From the NCBI GenBank assembly GCA_011391015.1, contig JAABRH010000012.1:1-32955 (forward strand): 32,955 nt of DNA, read 5' to 3'. Made by a program: the position numbers and the translations under genes. The notes below the pieces were generated by a model. The model did not search any database and was not told where the DNA came from. It saw nothing but the letters and a program-made list of their open reading frames with translations. This DNA is from Sulfurovum sp. Its GTDB lineage: Bacteria > Campylobacterota > Campylobacteria > Campylobacterales > Sulfurovaceae. How positions within the stretch are numbered: position 1 is the stretch's first letter; each line of letters begins with the position of its first letter. This document shows positions 9,358-18,629 of the stretch, piece after piece.

Positions 9358-9401
9358 GAGCGATGAGCGCTCTGCTGAAGAGTAACAAAAGGGACTTTGT
9401 T
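9358..9401 (+). other. Two small hairpins in the atpG-atpD spacer
   Basis: In the 73-nt gap between atpG and atpD, GAGCG (9358-9362) pairs with CGCTC (9368-9372) over a 5-nt loop, and AACAAA (9384-9389) pairs with TTTGTT (9396-9401) over a 6-nt loop. Neither is followed by a T-tract, so they are not convincing terminators. They could influence mRNA processing or stability; that role is inference. Confidence 0.35.
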
Positions 9402-9420
9402 CCTTGTGTTAGATAATTAA

Positions 9421-10836
<1,416 letters not shown>

Positions 10837-10857
10837 CCGAGCCTTTAAAGGATGAGT

Positions 10858-11244
10858 ATGGAACTTATGAAGCTAGAAATAGTCACACCGAACGGTGTGA
10901 TTTTTGACGCTGAAGTAAAACAGGTAACGCTACCAGGGTCTGAAGGTGAGTTTGGTGTTTTACCCAAACATGCTACTTTGGTATCGTTGCTTGACACGGG
11001 TGTCATTGTGATCAACAAAGCAGACGGAAGTGAACTGGCAGTAGCCATTAATTCCGGATATGTTAAGGTTGACGAAGAAAAAACAACGTGTATCGTTGAT
11101 GGTGCGGTTTCCCTATCCGGTGAAGATGGTGATATTGCTGCGGCACTTGAAGAAGCTAAGAAACTTATCAAAAGTACAGAGGCCTCCTCTTCAGCTATTG
11201 CAGCTGCGGTAAGTAAAGTTGAGCAGATCGGAAAGAGTTACTAA
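10858..11244 (+). CDS. atpC: F1 ATP synthase subunit epsilon
   Basis: The 128-aa protein has the N-terminal beta-sandwich with the epsilon pattern LEIVTPNGVIFD and GEFGVLPKHA, the latter contacting the c-ring and gamma, followed by a C-terminal Ala-rich helical hairpin that in the family regulates ATPase activity. ATG codons occur at 10852 and 10858. The AAAGGA site ends at 10851, which favours 10858 by spacing. This is the last ATP synthase gene here. The atpB (a) and atpE (c) genes are absent from the window, a split known in Campylobacterota. The tolQ start follows directly after the stop. Confidence 0.95.
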   Translation: MELMKLEIVTPNGVIFDAEVKQVTLPGSEGEFGVLPKHATLVSLLDTGVIVINKADGSELAVAINSGYVKVDEEKTTCIVDGAVSLSGEDGDIAAALEEAKKLIKSTEASSSAIAAAVSKVEQIGKSY

Positions 11245-11245
11245 A

Positions 11246-11821
11246 GTGGGCTCTCTCATTACCTATTTTATAGAAAGCAGTGCAATTACTATTTTTGTAC
11301 TGCTTTTGTTGTCAGGATATTTTATCACTACTTTTTGGATATTTTTTGACAGATATCATATTTTAAATTCAAGAATCAGCACTGAAGCTACATCACTAAA
11401 AGCACTTTATACAGGCCAGTCAAAATCAGTGGCGCGGACTTCACTTATTTTTACTTATCTGTCTCGTGTAACTATACCCAATAAAGCAATATTGGAAGCA
11501 GCCTCTTCAGATGCCATCCGTGTTTCAACCAAAGGGCTTACAATGTTGTCCATTATAGCCTCTACTTCTCCTTTTATCGGACTTTTTGGAACAGTAATCG
11601 GCATACTTGAAACATTTACAAAACTGGGTACTCAGTCCAGTGCTTCTTTAAGTGTTGTTGCTCCAGCGATTTCTGAAGCGTTGATAGCGACAGCTGCGGG
11701 GATTGCTGTAGCCACATTTGCGTACACCTTTAACTTGATACTAAAACGTAAAGCCTATGAGCTTTCTTCACTGCTAGCTTCACAGTCAGAAGTGATTTTG
11801 TCGCAAGTATCAGAGGATTAA
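11246..11821 (+). CDS. tolQ: TolQ/ExbB-type proton channel subunit
   Basis: The 191-aa inner-membrane protein belongs to the MotA/TolQ/ExbB family that uses proton flow to energise envelope proteins. Three hydrophobic spans are visible at about 12-33, 101-122 and 145-166. The hallmark segment between spans two and three is present: TSPFIGLFGTVIGIL at 107-121 and AISEALIATAAGIAVA at 141-156. I choose the GTG at 11246, two bases after the atpC stop and preceded by GGAAAGAG. A TTG at 11219 in the same frame would overlap atpC. Position before tolR, tolA, tolB and pal supports TolQ rather than ExbB. Confidence 0.9.
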   Translation: MGSLITYFIESSAITIFVLLLLSGYFITTFWIFFDRYHILNSRISTEATSLKALYTGQSKSVARTSLIFTYLSRVTIPNKAILEAASSDAIRVSTKGLTMLSIIASTSPFIGLFGTVIGILETFTKLGTQSSASLSVVAPAISEALIATAAGIAVATFAYTFNLILKRKAYELSSLLASQSEVILSQVSED

Positions 11822-12208
11822 ATGTCTAGCTGGGATGAAGAACCGGATTTGAACATCACGCCTTTGGTGGATGTTATGTTGGTGTTAATGGCGATACTGA
11901 TGGTGACTGCACCTACGGTTACCTTTCAGGAGGAATTGACATTGCCGGACGGCTCTAAAAGCGTTCAGGTATCCAATATGAAAACCTTAACTATTCGGAT
12001 GGATAAAAACAAAACCATTTATCTCAATAAAGATACTTATGCTTTAGATACTTTTGCAGATGATTTTGTCAATCAATCTGTAAAATACGATAAAAACTCA
12101 GAAGTCTACATACGCGCTGATGAAAATTTGGAATATAAAAATGTGATGTACCTTCTTAAGAGTGTGAAAGCTGCCGGTTTTAAAAAGGTATCGCTTATAA
12201 CCCAATGA
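11822..12208 (+). CDS. tolR: TolR/ExbD-type energy-transducing subunit
   Basis: The 128-aa protein has one N-terminal membrane span (about 15-32) preceded by DLNITPLVDVMLVL. Asp17 in this stretch is the proton-carrying acidic residue of the family. The remainder is the periplasmic domain, ending in VMYLLKSVKAAGFKKVSLIT, the usual ExbD/TolR C-terminal pattern. It starts immediately after the tolQ stop and its last codons overlap the tolA start by 4 bp, so tolQRA are tightly coupled. Confidence 0.93.
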   Translation: MSSWDEEPDLNITPLVDVMLVLMAILMVTAPTVTFQEELTLPDGSKSVQVSNMKTLTIRMDKNKTIYLNKDTYALDTFADDFVNQSVKYDKNSEVYIRADENLEYKNVMYLLKSVKAAGFKKVSLITQ

Positions 12209-13104
12209 CATATAGGTCTTCTACACTTATTTCTGGAGCAATGGCTTTTGGTATTTATATTGCCATGATACTCTTGTTGCTTTTTTATTTTAATACGCGT
12301 GACACCCAAAAATCAGTCCATTTTGTGAAAAAAAATGAACATCGTATCTCTGTGGCTTCTAGTGCACCAAGCGCAGCGCCTCAAAAAAAGACACAAAAAG
12401 CTGTTAAGGCAAAATCTGAGAAAAAGAAGGTTGAAAAACCAAAACCTAAGCCAAAACCTAAGCCTAAACCAAAGCCAAAGCCAAAACCTGTTGAAAAGCC
12501 TATAGAAAAACCAGTGGAAAAACCAAAACCTACTGAAAAGCCGGTAGAAAAACCTAAACCAAAGCCAAAACCAAAACCTGTTGAAAAAAAAGAAGTAAAG
12601 AAAGAAGTTAAAAAAGTAGAAGATCACAATGACACAAAACCAAAAAAGGAAACAAAACCAAAAGATTTATTTGCCAATGTAACTTCCCAGAAAAAATCAG
12701 TTGAACCAAAACCGATGCTAAAGGCAAATAATTCAACCGTAAAACCGAAAAAAAATAATGTCATTAAAGTATCGGATAGACCAAGTGCGAGTGATATGGT
12801 GTCTGATTCGCTCAAAAATGAGAAAAACAGTGATAGCGGCATAGAAAACGCTTACCTGGCAAGAATAGAAGAGAAGCTAAAAGGGTGGCCTGCACAGAGC
12901 GAATATGCAGGAGAAACGGCTCAGGTTTCCATTGTTGTTGATCCCAGCGGGCATTTTGAATTTAAAATTGTTTCGGCATCGGGAAATATTGAGTTTAATG
13001 AAGGACTTGAAGCCTATCTGAAACAACTTCAACGTATTGGTTTTGGCAGACATAAAGGTGACAGGGCCTATGATCTTGATGTAGAATTTATAGCAAAAGA
13101 CTAA
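12205..13104 (+). CDS. tolA: TolA/TonB-like periplasm-spanning protein
   Basis: This 299-aa protein has one N-terminal membrane anchor (about 9-28), a long extended spacer and a C-terminal TonB/TolA-type domain at about 215-297 that begins ENAYLARIEEKLKGWP and contains VSIVVDPSGHFE. The spacer carries (Lys-Pro)n with interspersed VEKP units at 78-125, then a Lys-rich stretch. Lys-Pro repeats are more usual in TonB, whereas classical TolA uses an Ala-rich helix. The neighbours tolQR and tolB-pal argue for the TolA role of linking the proton channel to TolB/Pal at the division site. A 150-bp gap with a promoter separates it from tolB. Confidence 0.85.
   Translation: MTYRSSTLISGAMAFGIYIAMILLLLFYFNTRDTQKSVHFVKKNEHRISVASSAPSAAPQKKTQKAVKAKSEKKKVEKPKPKPKPKPKPKPKPKPVEKPIEKPVEKPKPTEKPVEKPKPKPKPKPVEKKEVKKEVKKVEDHNDTKPKKETKPKDLFANVTSQKKSVEPKPMLKANNSTVKPKKNNVIKVSDRPSASDMVSDSLKNEKNSDSGIENAYLARIEEKLKGWPAQSEYAGETAQVSIVVDPSGHFEFKIVSASGNIEFNEGLEAYLKQLQRIGFGRHKGDRAYDLDVEFIAKD
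12436..12579 (+). repeat. Lys-Pro coding repeat with 90-nt internal duplication
   Basis: Degenerate hexanucleotides encoding Lys-Pro fill the spacer of tolA. Within it, 12463-12497 and 12553-12587 are 35-bp copies that differ at a single position (G at 12480, A at 12570), exactly 90 nt (30 codons) apart. This points to an in-frame duplication followed by some divergence between the copies. Confidence 0.85.
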
Positions 13105-13214
13105 GGCATTTTATGCGATTTGAGTAATGTGCTGTTTTTGAACTTTCATATTATCAATTTTAATGAATTGTTTTGAGTTTTGTTATAGTTTTAATATGTC
13201 TTTTAACACTACGC

Positions 13215-13223
13215 TGATACAAT
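13215..13223 (+). promoter_or_regulatory. Candidate extended -10 promoter for tolB-pal-cpoB
   Basis: The 150 bp between tolA and tolB are AT-rich and non-coding. TGATACAAT at 13215-13223 is an extended -10 (TG, A, TACAAT) 31 bp before the tolB start. No -35 element or hairpin terminator is evident. It would let tolB, pal and cpoB be expressed apart from the upstream ATP synthase and tolQRA genes. Confidence 0.45.
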
Positions 13224-13254
13224 ACGTCATTATACTTATCGATAAGGAATCAAA

Positions 13255-14508
13255 GTGCAATATGTGTTTGTAGTTTTGTTGGCAATGAACCTTTTTACAT
13301 CAACGCTTTTTGCTGTGGATGCAAGGTTAAAAATAGAAAAAGATGTTGAACAGCGTGTTCGTATTGCTTTGGTTGACGGTTCAATGGACCAAAGCAGCAA
13401 GGTTTTTAATATTTTTCTTTCAGATCTTAAAATCAGCGGACATTTTTTGGCAGATACCGTACATCATCAAGGTGATATTTCTTCAAATATGCTTCCTCCT
13501 ACACTTAAAAGTCAAGAGTATGTACTGCGCTACAGTCTCAATCAGCAATCAGGTTCCCAACTGGATGTACGTCTATTGAAAGGTTCGGATGGATCACAAC
13601 TTTTCAAAAAAAGTTATAGTATCCCCACAACAGATAAAATGCCTTTTCTCATACACAAGGCTATTTCTGACATCAACGATATGATGCAGTACCCCGATAT
13701 TTCATGGATCACACGTTATGTTGTGTATGCAGTCTATTCTTCACCCGGGCTCAGTGAAATCCGCTTGGCTGATTATACCTTCAACTATAAGAAAACGATT
13801 ATTAGAGGCGGGCTAAACTTATTCCCAAAATGGGCAGATAAGGATCAGCGTTCTTTGTATTATACGTCTTATAAAGGTACTGTACCTGCACTGTATAAGT
13901 TGAATATCTATAACGGTTCAAAAGAAGAAATCGTCAGTTCAGACGGTATGCTTGTTTGTTCGGATGTCAATAGTAATGGAACAAAACTTTTGCTGACGAT
14001 GGCACCTGAGGGTCAAGCCGATATTTATGAGTATAATCTTGGTTCACGATCAAAAACAAGAGTGACGGATTTTAAAGGCATCGATGTCAACGGTAAATAT
14101 GTAGATGATGAGAACAGTATTGTATTTATCTCAAATAGACTGGGGTATGCCAATGTATTTAAAAAGTCTATTCACTCACCGGCAACCTCGCAGGTGGTGT
14201 ACCATGGACGAAACAATAATGCTTGTGATGCACATGGGGGTAAAATCGTCTATTCAAGCAGAGAGAGCAATAATGCCTTTGGTGGCAATACGTTTAACTT
14301 GTATCTCACATCTTCAGGAAGTTCAGACACAAGACCTCTGACTACAACAGGTACAAACCAATTCCCGCGTTTTTCTTCTGATGGCTCTACGGTACTCTTT
14401 TTGAAGCAAAGTGGCCGTAGCTCATCGATAGGATATATCAATTTAACCAGTCAACAAAGTTTGCTTTTTCCGTTTAACGACAGAAAAATACAATCTATTG
14501 ATTGGTAA
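13255..14508 (+). CDS. tolB: Tol-Pal system periplasmic protein TolB
   Basis: The 417-aa protein has an N-terminal signal peptide (about 1-20, ending LFAVDA), a small alpha/beta domain to about residue 150, and a C-terminal beta-propeller. Propeller blades show TolB-type repeats with Ser/Asn-rich turns: FPKWADKDQRSLYYTS, DVNSNGTKLLLTMA, FISNRLGYANVF and FPRFSSDGSTVLFL. TolB moves between Pal in the outer membrane and TolA. The start is GTG after ATAAGGA. Sequence divergence from E. coli TolB is large, as expected for this phylum, but order and fold agree. pal follows after 20 bp. Confidence 0.92.
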   Translation: MQYVFVVLLAMNLFTSTLFAVDARLKIEKDVEQRVRIALVDGSMDQSSKVFNIFLSDLKISGHFLADTVHHQGDISSNMLPPTLKSQEYVLRYSLNQQSGSQLDVRLLKGSDGSQLFKKSYSIPTTDKMPFLIHKAISDINDMMQYPDISWITRYVVYAVYSSPGLSEIRLADYTFNYKKTIIRGGLNLFPKWADKDQRSLYYTSYKGTVPALYKLNIYNGSKEEIVSSDGMLVCSDVNSNGTKLLLTMAPEGQADIYEYNLGSRSKTRVTDFKGIDVNGKYVDDENSIVFISNRLGYANVFKKSIHSPATSQVVYHGRNNNACDAHGGKIVYSSRESNNAFGGNTFNLYLTSSGSSDTRPLTTTGTNQFPRFSSDGSTVLFLKQSGRSSSIGYINLTSQQSLLFPFNDRKIQSIDW

Positions 14509-14528
14509 TCTAATTTAAAGGATAAAAA

Positions 14529-15053
14529 ATGACACAAAAATTACTTATTGCAGGAACCGTACTTTCACTCTTGTTGAGTGGTTGTGGACAAAATGCACCA
14601 GAACTTGATGGTAAAAACAACATTACGGATGGCTCAGACATTGGAGGCGATACGGTAAGTATCGATGAAAATGGTGCTGGATACGGTAGTGGCGGATCTA
14701 TGGGAAATTATAACAGCAGCAGCGATGGCTTTAGAAGTGTTTATTTTGGATTTGGAGATTACACAATTGCTCCAAATATGGAAAGCAACATGAATACTAA
14801 CGTCAAAGTAGGTTCTTCTGCATCAGCTAAAATCAAAATAGAAGGTAACTGTGATGAGTTTGGTACGGATGAGTACAATTATGCTCTAGGACTTAAACGT
14901 GCTAAAGCAGTGAAAGACAGTTTGGCTGCACAGGGTGTAAGTTCTAGCAAAATGGTATTGGTGAGTTTTGGTGAAAGCAGTCCTGTGTGTAATGAGCCGA
15001 GTGATACGTGTTATGATAGAAACAGAAGAGTTGATCTCCGTCTCGTTAAGTAA
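14529..15053 (+). CDS. pal: Peptidoglycan-associated lipoprotein Pal
   Basis: The 174-aa lipoprotein has a type II signal peptide with the lipobox LLSGC, giving Cys19 as the lipidated residue. A Gly/Ser/Asn-rich linker spans about 20-70. The C-terminal OmpA-like domain at about 72-174 binds peptidoglycan: KIEGNCDEFGTDEYN around 103-117 is the diaminopimelate-binding region, and RNRRVDLRLVK ends the domain. An AAAGGA site precedes the ATG. Four Cys are present in the mature protein besides or including the lipid Cys, and the pair near SPVCNEPSDTC could form a disulfide, as in other Campylobacterota Pal proteins (inference). Confidence 0.96.
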   Translation: MTQKLLIAGTVLSLLLSGCGQNAPELDGKNNITDGSDIGGDTVSIDENGAGYGSGGSMGNYNSSSDGFRSVYFGFGDYTIAPNMESNMNTNVKVGSSASAKIKIEGNCDEFGTDEYNYALGLKRAKAVKDSLAAQGVSSSKMVLVSFGESSPVCNEPSDTCYDRNRRVDLRLVK

Positions 15054-15061
15054 GGTTTGTT

Positions 15062-15877
15062 ATGAGAGCTAAGTTTGTCATTCGCAGTACATGGATTGCT
15101 CTTGTGGGTACAGGGCTCCTGTGTGCTGAGCCTTCGGTATACGGATTTGGTACTGATGAATCAAGTGACACTGATACGTATTCTGTTCAAGGATCCTCCA
15201 ACTCCATTGCTTCCTTGAAGCAACAGATTGCACAGCAAAATGAGAGAATAGATGGGCTTACGACAATTATTGAAGGTTTGAATGCTTCTATCAATGAATT
15301 GCAGCTTGCAAAAAATGATACGGCTTCGGGTAGTTCAAGTGCAGATACTGATGTTTTACTGAAAAAATTGGCTGGGATGATAGATGAAATTAATCAAAAT
15401 TATGTCAGTAAGCAAGAGTTACAGCGTTCTTTAGGCAAAACCCAATCAGCTCCAGTTCGTGAAAAACCTATGACGATGTCTGGACAGAGCAGCGAAGAGG
15501 GACTGGATAGCCAAAGCAGTGCAACACTCTACAATGAAGGGGTGAGGTTTTTTGTTAAAAAGCAGTATGCAGAGGCACAAAAACGTTTTATGCTTGCAGA
15601 TTCTAAGGGTTACAAGCCTGCCGCGTCCAATTATTATCTAGGTGAAATAGCTTATTATACGAACAAGTATGAAGATGCCATTTTTTATTTTAAAAAAAGT
15701 GCCGGATTGTATGATAAGGCCAGCTATATAGATACTTTGCTTCTTCACACTGCGATCTCTTTGGAAAAAACCGGAGACAAGGGACAAGCAAAGATTTTTT
15801 ATGAGAATATCGTTGAAAACTATGCAGGTAAAAAAACTGCGGATATTGCAAAACAGAAGCTTAGTAAACTAAAATAA
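15062..15877 (+). CDS. cpoB: Tol-Pal accessory protein CpoB/YbgF
   Basis: The 271-aa exported protein has a signal peptide (about 1-22), a coiled coil at about 45-90 (IASLKQQIAQQNERIDGL and onwards) and C-terminal tetratricopeptide repeats from about 155 (YNEGVRFFVKKQYAEAQKRF, NYYLGEIAYYTNKYEDAIFYF). That order is the CpoB/YbgF architecture. In E. coli this protein coordinates Tol energy with peptidoglycan synthesis during constriction. It follows pal by 8 bp. The last repeat ends QKLSKLK, the usual terminus of the family. Confidence 0.9.
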   Translation: MRAKFVIRSTWIALVGTGLLCAEPSVYGFGTDESSDTDTYSVQGSSNSIASLKQQIAQQNERIDGLTTIIEGLNASINELQLAKNDTASGSSSADTDVLLKKLAGMIDEINQNYVSKQELQRSLGKTQSAPVREKPMTMSGQSSEEGLDSQSSATLYNEGVRFFVKKQYAEAQKRFMLADSKGYKPAASNYYLGEIAYYTNKYEDAIFYFKKSAGLYDKASYIDTLLLHTAISLEKTGDKGQAKIFYENIVENYAGKKTADIAKQKLSKLK

Positions 15878-15889
15878 AGACAATATGAT

Positions 15890-16477
15890 ATGTTTAAAAT
15901 CATATTTTTATACATATTATTTTGTTTGTCTCTCTTAGCAACGGATCGTGATTACAATACTGAATTTGCTACACTGCCCCTTAAAGGTATAGAAACGGTT
16001 CCTATAGGAAAAACTGTATTTAAGCTGCTTAAAAAAACTGGTGAACAGATTGTTGATCTGAGCGGTCAAAATTTTATTCTTATCTCTGTCAGAGAACCCG
16101 GAAGCGATGGTCGTTTTTATGCAGTCGATAAAGATGGCACCGTATGGTGGAGCGGAGCTATCACCTCGGGTACGCCTGATTTTAGAAGTCCTTCGGGCAT
16201 TTTTTCCATATTTCAAAAAAAGCGTTATCATATGTCGACCGTATTCCCCGATGAAAGCGGTGTGAATAATATGAACTATATGATGAAATTCACTCCAAGG
16301 GGACATGCTTTGCATGAAGGCAGTGTGGAATGGATGTCACATGGGTGTATCCATATTGACCCAAAAGATGTTCCAGTGATTTATCGTTGGGCGAAATATG
16401 GCACAAAAGTTGTCGTTACAAGACATAAATATATGCCGTTTGCACGTGAAGATCTGCTCAAAATATATGGTAATTGA
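15890..16477 (+). CDS. L,D-transpeptidase (YkuD-type) domain protein
   Basis: The 195-aa exported protein (signal peptide about 1-17) contains the YkuD catalytic signature SHGCIH at 150-155, with Cys153 as the nucleophile, and an upstream His at 142 (ALHEG). The domain spans about 60-178. Family members form 3-3 cross-links in peptidoglycan, attach lipoproteins, or trim stem peptides. In helical Campylobacterota related proteins help set cell shape. It follows cpoB by 12 bp on the same strand, so it is probably expressed with the Tol-Pal genes. The final His in the motif is less usual than Arg or Val. The gene ends 9 bp before the convergent proC. Confidence 0.88.
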   Translation: MFKIIFLYILFCLSLLATDRDYNTEFATLPLKGIETVPIGKTVFKLLKKTGEQIVDLSGQNFILISVREPGSDGRFYAVDKDGTVWWSGAITSGTPDFRSPSGIFSIFQKKRYHMSTVFPDESGVNNMNYMMKFTPRGHALHEGSVEWMSHGCIHIDPKDVPVIYRWAKYGTKVVVTRHKYMPFAREDLLKIYGN

Positions 16478-16486
16478 CGATAGTCT

Positions 16487-17248
16487 TTAAAGTTCTTTTG
16501 CTCTTTGGTAGGCTTTTTCAATGGCATTGATGCATGATGCCCGTACATTACCGTCTTCAAGTGCACTATACCCAGCGGCCGTTGTTCCGCCTGGACTCAT
16601 GACTGCATCTTTAAGCAAAGAAGGGTGTATGGTTTGAATGATGCTGCCAAACCCATCAAATAACCCTTGCATAGCAATCATGGCATCTGCTCTTTTAAGC
16701 CCCTGTTTTACTGCACCATCAACCAAAGCCTCAGCTATAAGTGCAAGATATGCAGGTCCTGAACCTGCTAGCGCCGTTGCAATATCGATCTCTTTTTCGG
16801 AGTGAAGCCAGAGTGTACTGCCTATGGCACCCAACAGTCTCTCGGATTCTTCTTTAAATGCACTGTCGCCGGTGAGTGTGGTGATAGACTTGCCTACACT
16901 TGCAGCAAGATTTGGCATCGCTCTTACGATAGCGTGTGAGTTGAAATGGTTTTTGAGTTTGTTGAGCGAAGTGCCTGCAAGGACGGAGAAAACGACTCTC
17001 GCTGTTCCTGAAAGCCTCTGTGCTACTTCTTCGACGTTGGCAGGCTTGACACACAAGAGTATTGTTTTATTTGTCATATCAAAAGCATCAAGGAGATGCT
17101 TTTGAATGGAAACTCCAAGTGCAAGTTCAAATGCTTCAAGTTTTTTCATATCTCTTCCGACAACTTCAATAGTGTAGCTACTTTTGAGACCTTGGGCAAT
17201 GCTCAGTGCCATATTGCCATTGCCTATAAATGTGATTGTTTCCATCAT
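16487..17248 (-). CDS. proC: Pyrroline-5-carboxylate reductase
   Basis: The 253-aa enzyme reduces 1-pyrroline-5-carboxylate to proline with NAD(P)H. The N-terminal Rossmann motif reads FIGNGNMALSIAQGL at 6-20, and the C-terminal helical dimer domain includes ALAGSGPAYLALIAEAL and the signature MSPGGTTAAGYSALE, which binds substrate. Two consecutive ATG codons open the gene; either could be used. It is the only clear minus-strand gene in the window and is divergent from proA, sharing a promoter region of about 90 bp. Confidence 0.96.
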   Translation of the reverse strand: MMETITFIGNGNMALSIAQGLKSSYTIEVVGRDMKKLEAFELALGVSIQKHLLDAFDMTNKTILLCVKPANVEEVAQRLSGTARVVFSVLAGTSLNKLKNHFNSHAIVRAMPNLAASVGKSITTLTGDSAFKEESERLLGAIGSTLWLHSEKEIDIATALAGSGPAYLALIAEALVDGAVKQGLKRADAMIAMQGLFDGFGSIIQTIHPSLLKDAVMSPGGTTAAGYSALEDGNVRASCINAIEKAYQRAKEL

Positions 17249-17275
17249 TGACTCTCTTGTGTATTGGTAGATTGC

Positions 17276-17284
17276 ATTATAGCA
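17276..17284 (-). promoter_or_regulatory. Candidate extended -10 promoter of proC
   Basis: Read on the minus strand, 17284-17276 is TGCTATAAT, a perfect extended -10 about 28 bp before the proC ATG. It lies back to back with the plus-strand element of proA at 17300-17308, so RNA polymerases at the two sites would compete or share a regulator. Confidence 0.55.
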
Positions 17285-17299
17285 TTATTAGTATAACTT

Positions 17300-17308
17300 T
17301 GTTAAAAT
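17300..17308 (+). promoter_or_regulatory. Candidate extended -10 promoter of proA
   Basis: TGTTAAAAT at 17300-17308 is an extended -10 (TG, T, TAAAAT) 31 bp before the preferred proA start. It overlaps an upstream in-frame ATG (17307), which argues that the upstream ATG is not used. Confidence 0.45.
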
Positions 17309-17339
17309 GGGTGCATTTAATAACAGAGGTATGATCGGT

Positions 17340-18572
17340 ATGGAATCATTTTTAGCAACAGCAAAAGCATCAAGCAGCATCGTCTCAACGCTTAGCGGTG
17401 CACAAAAAAATAGAATACTTAAAGAGATGGCAGCAGCATTAAGGGCTAATCTAACGGTGCTGCTTGATGCAAATCGGCTCGATATGGCTGCAGCAGAATC
17501 AAATAAGCTAGCCTCTTCGCTCAAAGACAGACTTTTTTTAGATGAAAGTAGAATCGAAGCGATGGCAAAAGCGATAGAAGAGATTGCTGGTCTGAAGGAG
17601 CCTGTAGGTCGCATACTTGATGGCTGGTATGCTGATGCGGGATTTAAGATAGAAAAAGTTTCTGTACCGATTGGTGTCATAGGGGTGATTTACGAATCAC
17701 GTCCAAATGTGACTGCCGATGTGGGTGCATTGTGTTTTAAGAGCGGCAATATTGCTATACTTAAAGGTGGAAAAGAAGCGGAACACTCCAATCAGGCTAT
17801 AGCAAAAGTGCTTCAATCTGTATTGATTGCCAATGGGTTGCCTAAAGAGGTTATCGCATTGCTGCCTGATAGTTCCAGAGAAGGTGTGACACAGCTTATA
17901 ATACAAGATGCCTATGTTGATCTTATCGTGCCGCGTGGTGGAGAGGCGCTTATCAAATATGTCTGTGCCAATGCTACGGTGCCCGTAGTAAAACATGATA
18001 AAGGACTGTGCCATACTTATATCGATAGGGATGCAGATTTAAACAAAGCACTTTCTATTGCAGTCAATGCAAAGTGCCGACGAACGGGAATCTGTGGAGC
18101 GATGGAGACACTTTTAGTGGATGCAGTGATTGCCGAAGCAATCCTCCCGGTACTCAAACAGGCTTATGATGCACAGGGTACACAACTGCGGGGATGTGAA
18201 CGGACGCAAAAGGTCATTGATGTTGCAGCTGCAAGTGAAGAAGATTATGCGACTGAATACTTGGACAATATATTGAGTATTAAGGTTGTTGAGGGGGTAG
18301 AAGAAGCTATTGCGCATATACAGAGGTATGGGTCTGGGCATTCTGAAGCGATTATTACCGAAAATTGCACCACCGCAGAATATTTTTTAAATGTTATTGA
18401 TGCTGCCTGTGTGTATCTCAATGCCAGTACACAGTTTACCGATGGGGGAGAATTTGGATTTGGCGCAGAAGTGGGCATCAGTACCAACAAACTCCATGCC
18501 AGAGGTCCTATGGGAGTGAGTGAACTCACAACCTATAAATATAAAATATACGGACACGGTGAAACAAGATAA
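17340..18572 (+). CDS. proA: Gamma-glutamyl phosphate reductase
   Basis: The 410-aa enzyme makes glutamate-5-semialdehyde from gamma-glutamyl phosphate, the second step of proline synthesis. It has the aldehyde-dehydrogenase fold with PIGVIGVIYESRPNVTAD near 110-127, GNIAILKGGKEA in the cofactor domain, and the catalytic Cys at about 252 in RRTGICGAMETLL. The usual family motif is CNAxE; here CGAME has Gly in place of Asn. The start at 17340 is preferred because AGAGGT lies nine bases upstream; ATGs at 17331 and 17307 are in frame but badly placed relative to the ribosome site and promoter. Confidence 0.95.
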   Translation: MESFLATAKASSSIVSTLSGAQKNRILKEMAAALRANLTVLLDANRLDMAAAESNKLASSLKDRLFLDESRIEAMAKAIEEIAGLKEPVGRILDGWYADAGFKIEKVSVPIGVIGVIYESRPNVTADVGALCFKSGNIAILKGGKEAEHSNQAIAKVLQSVLIANGLPKEVIALLPDSSREGVTQLIIQDAYVDLIVPRGGEALIKYVCANATVPVVKHDKGLCHTYIDRDADLNKALSIAVNAKCRRTGICGAMETLLVDAVIAEAILPVLKQAYDAQGTQLRGCERTQKVIDVAAASEEDYATEYLDNILSIKVVEGVEEAIAHIQRYGSGHSEAIITENCTTAEYFLNVIDAACVYLNASTQFTDGGEFGFGAEVGISTNKLHARGPMGVSELTTYKYKIYGHGETR

Positions 18573-18594
18573 GCCTGACTAAAGCTTCATTGGC

Positions 18595-18600
18595 TAGAAT
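18595..18600 (+). promoter_or_regulatory. Candidate -10 element upstream of slyD
   Basis: TAGAAT at 18595-18600, in a TGGCTAGAAT context, lies 29 bp before the slyD start in the 57-bp gap after proA. It is one base off TATAAT, and no -35 box is visible. The ribosome site ACGAGG follows. Confidence 0.35.
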
Positions 18601-18629
18601 AAGAAAAATTTACAAACGAGGATAAAACA

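Noticed and set aside
12436-12579. Short repeats as a possible CRISPR or VNTR array outside genes
   Set aside because: Repeats are 6-nt, in frame, without unique spacers, and fully explained by the Lys-Pro coding spacer of tolA.
12313-12627. Antisense Phe/Trp-rich open frame across tolA
   Set aside because: It is the reverse complement of the Lys-Pro repeat and has low complexity with no independent signals.
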